Part shown: piece by piece, positions 22,990 through 23,299 of the stretch
Position numbering within the stretch: position 1 is the stretch's first letter
Layout of the letters: each line of letters opens with the position of its first letter
NCBI GenBank assembly: GCA_964372275.1
Contig: CAYJRR010000005.1
Span: 59,467 to 82,765 of the forward strand
Reading direction: 5' to 3'
Length of the DNA stretch: 23,299 bases
Source: CAYJRR01 sp964372275 [NCBI: uncultured bacterium]
Lineage (GTDB): Bacteria > CAYJRR01
Notes under the pieces: generated by a model
Database searches by the model: none
The model's input: the letters and a program-made list of their open reading frames with translations, nothing else
Told to the model about the DNA's origin: nothing
Translations under genes and position numbers: made by a program

Positions 22990-23299
22990 CTAACCGGGTT
23001 TGCCGGTCATCACGATGGGGCCGGTGGGCTGCGGCATGCCGCCGGCCGGTTCGCGGGTGATCGCCGCCAGGTCGACCGACTCGAGACCCGGCGGCAGCTC
23101 CACCATGTGGTGCGACATCCCGTCGTTGCCCGGGCGGAAGGTGCCGGCCGGCATCTTCTCCCCGTGGGCGATGAACCACAGCTCGTAGGTCTGTTCCGGG
23201 GGAAGCGGCGGCAGGTTCATCGCCACCAGCATCCAGCGACGGCTCGGCACGTCCCAGATGATCTTTCCCGTCCCCGTCCCGTCGGGGGTCGCCGTCAGT
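22990..23299 (-). CDS. RskA-type anti-sigma factor, C-terminal part
   Basis: The last 102 codons are visible; the gene enters from the right edge. The segment KIIWDVPSRRWMLVAMNLPPLP, then YELWFIAHGEKMPAGTF, PGNDGMSHHMVELP and AITREPAGGMPQPTGPIVM is the conserved extracytoplasmic C-terminal domain of anti-sigma-K (RskA) proteins. These are membrane proteins that hold an ECF sigma factor inactive through a cytoplasmic N-terminal domain. The partner sigma factor gene would be expected just outside the window to the right. Confidence 0.85.
   Translation of the reverse strand, partial: LTATPDGTGTGKIIWDVPSRRWMLVAMNLPPLPPEQTYELWFIAHGEKMPAGTFRPGNDGMSHHMVELPPGLESVDLAAITREPAGGMPQPTGPIVMTGKPG

Overview
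The window is high-GC DNA (about two thirds G+C by eye) with dense, codon-biased genes. It looks like a free-living bacterium with a diderm envelope. Many products carry lipoprotein signal peptides, and there are a CHASE2 Ser/Thr kinase, a TRAP transporter, HYR-domain and cupredoxin-like secreted proteins, and proteases with C-terminal sorting tails. This mix fits Myxococcota, Acidobacteriota or related deltaproteobacterial-type lineages. No rRNA or other marker settles the phylum. I see no CRISPR array, insertion sequence or integrase.

Left part (1-5027, minus strand): a truncated secreted transglutaminase of the oomycete 'TGase elicitor' family, then a two-gene operon for an XPB-type helicase and its helicase-associated partner. 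From 5164 a lipoprotein-like, HYR-containing secreted protein runs rightwards. It is followed by a compact toxin-antitoxin pair (ribbon-helix-helix antitoxin and MazF), whose promoter contains a perfect palindromic operator.

Middle (7604-14831): a lipoprotein and a class III signal peptide (pilin-like) protein lie on the minus strand. Divergent from them is a membrane-bound CHASE2-Ser/Thr kinase. Then come a metallo-beta-lactamase-fold lipoprotein gene split by an in-frame TAA, queD, a lipoprotein overlapping queD, a cupredoxin/carboxypeptidase-regulatory lipoprotein, and tRNA-Ala(GGC).

Right part (14843-23299): a 962-residue exported Fic-domain protein whose C-terminal half carries an R / S-x-T / x-x-E arrangement resembling AB-toxin ADP-ribosyltransferases. 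I regard this possible Fic-ART double enzyme as the most exciting candidate here. It is followed by TRAP permeases dctQ-dctM without a dctP, two tandem chymotrypsin-fold protease lipoproteins with an Asn at the S1-specificity position, a MaoC/NodN-like hydratase, and the end of an RskA-type anti-sigma factor.

A pattern across the window is that seven genes lack a Shine-Dalgarno sequence and instead have a TAnnnT hexamer ending 6-9 nt before the ATG, which predicts leaderless mRNAs. Other genes have ordinary GGAGG-type sites. The organism therefore seems to use two translation-initiation modes side by side.
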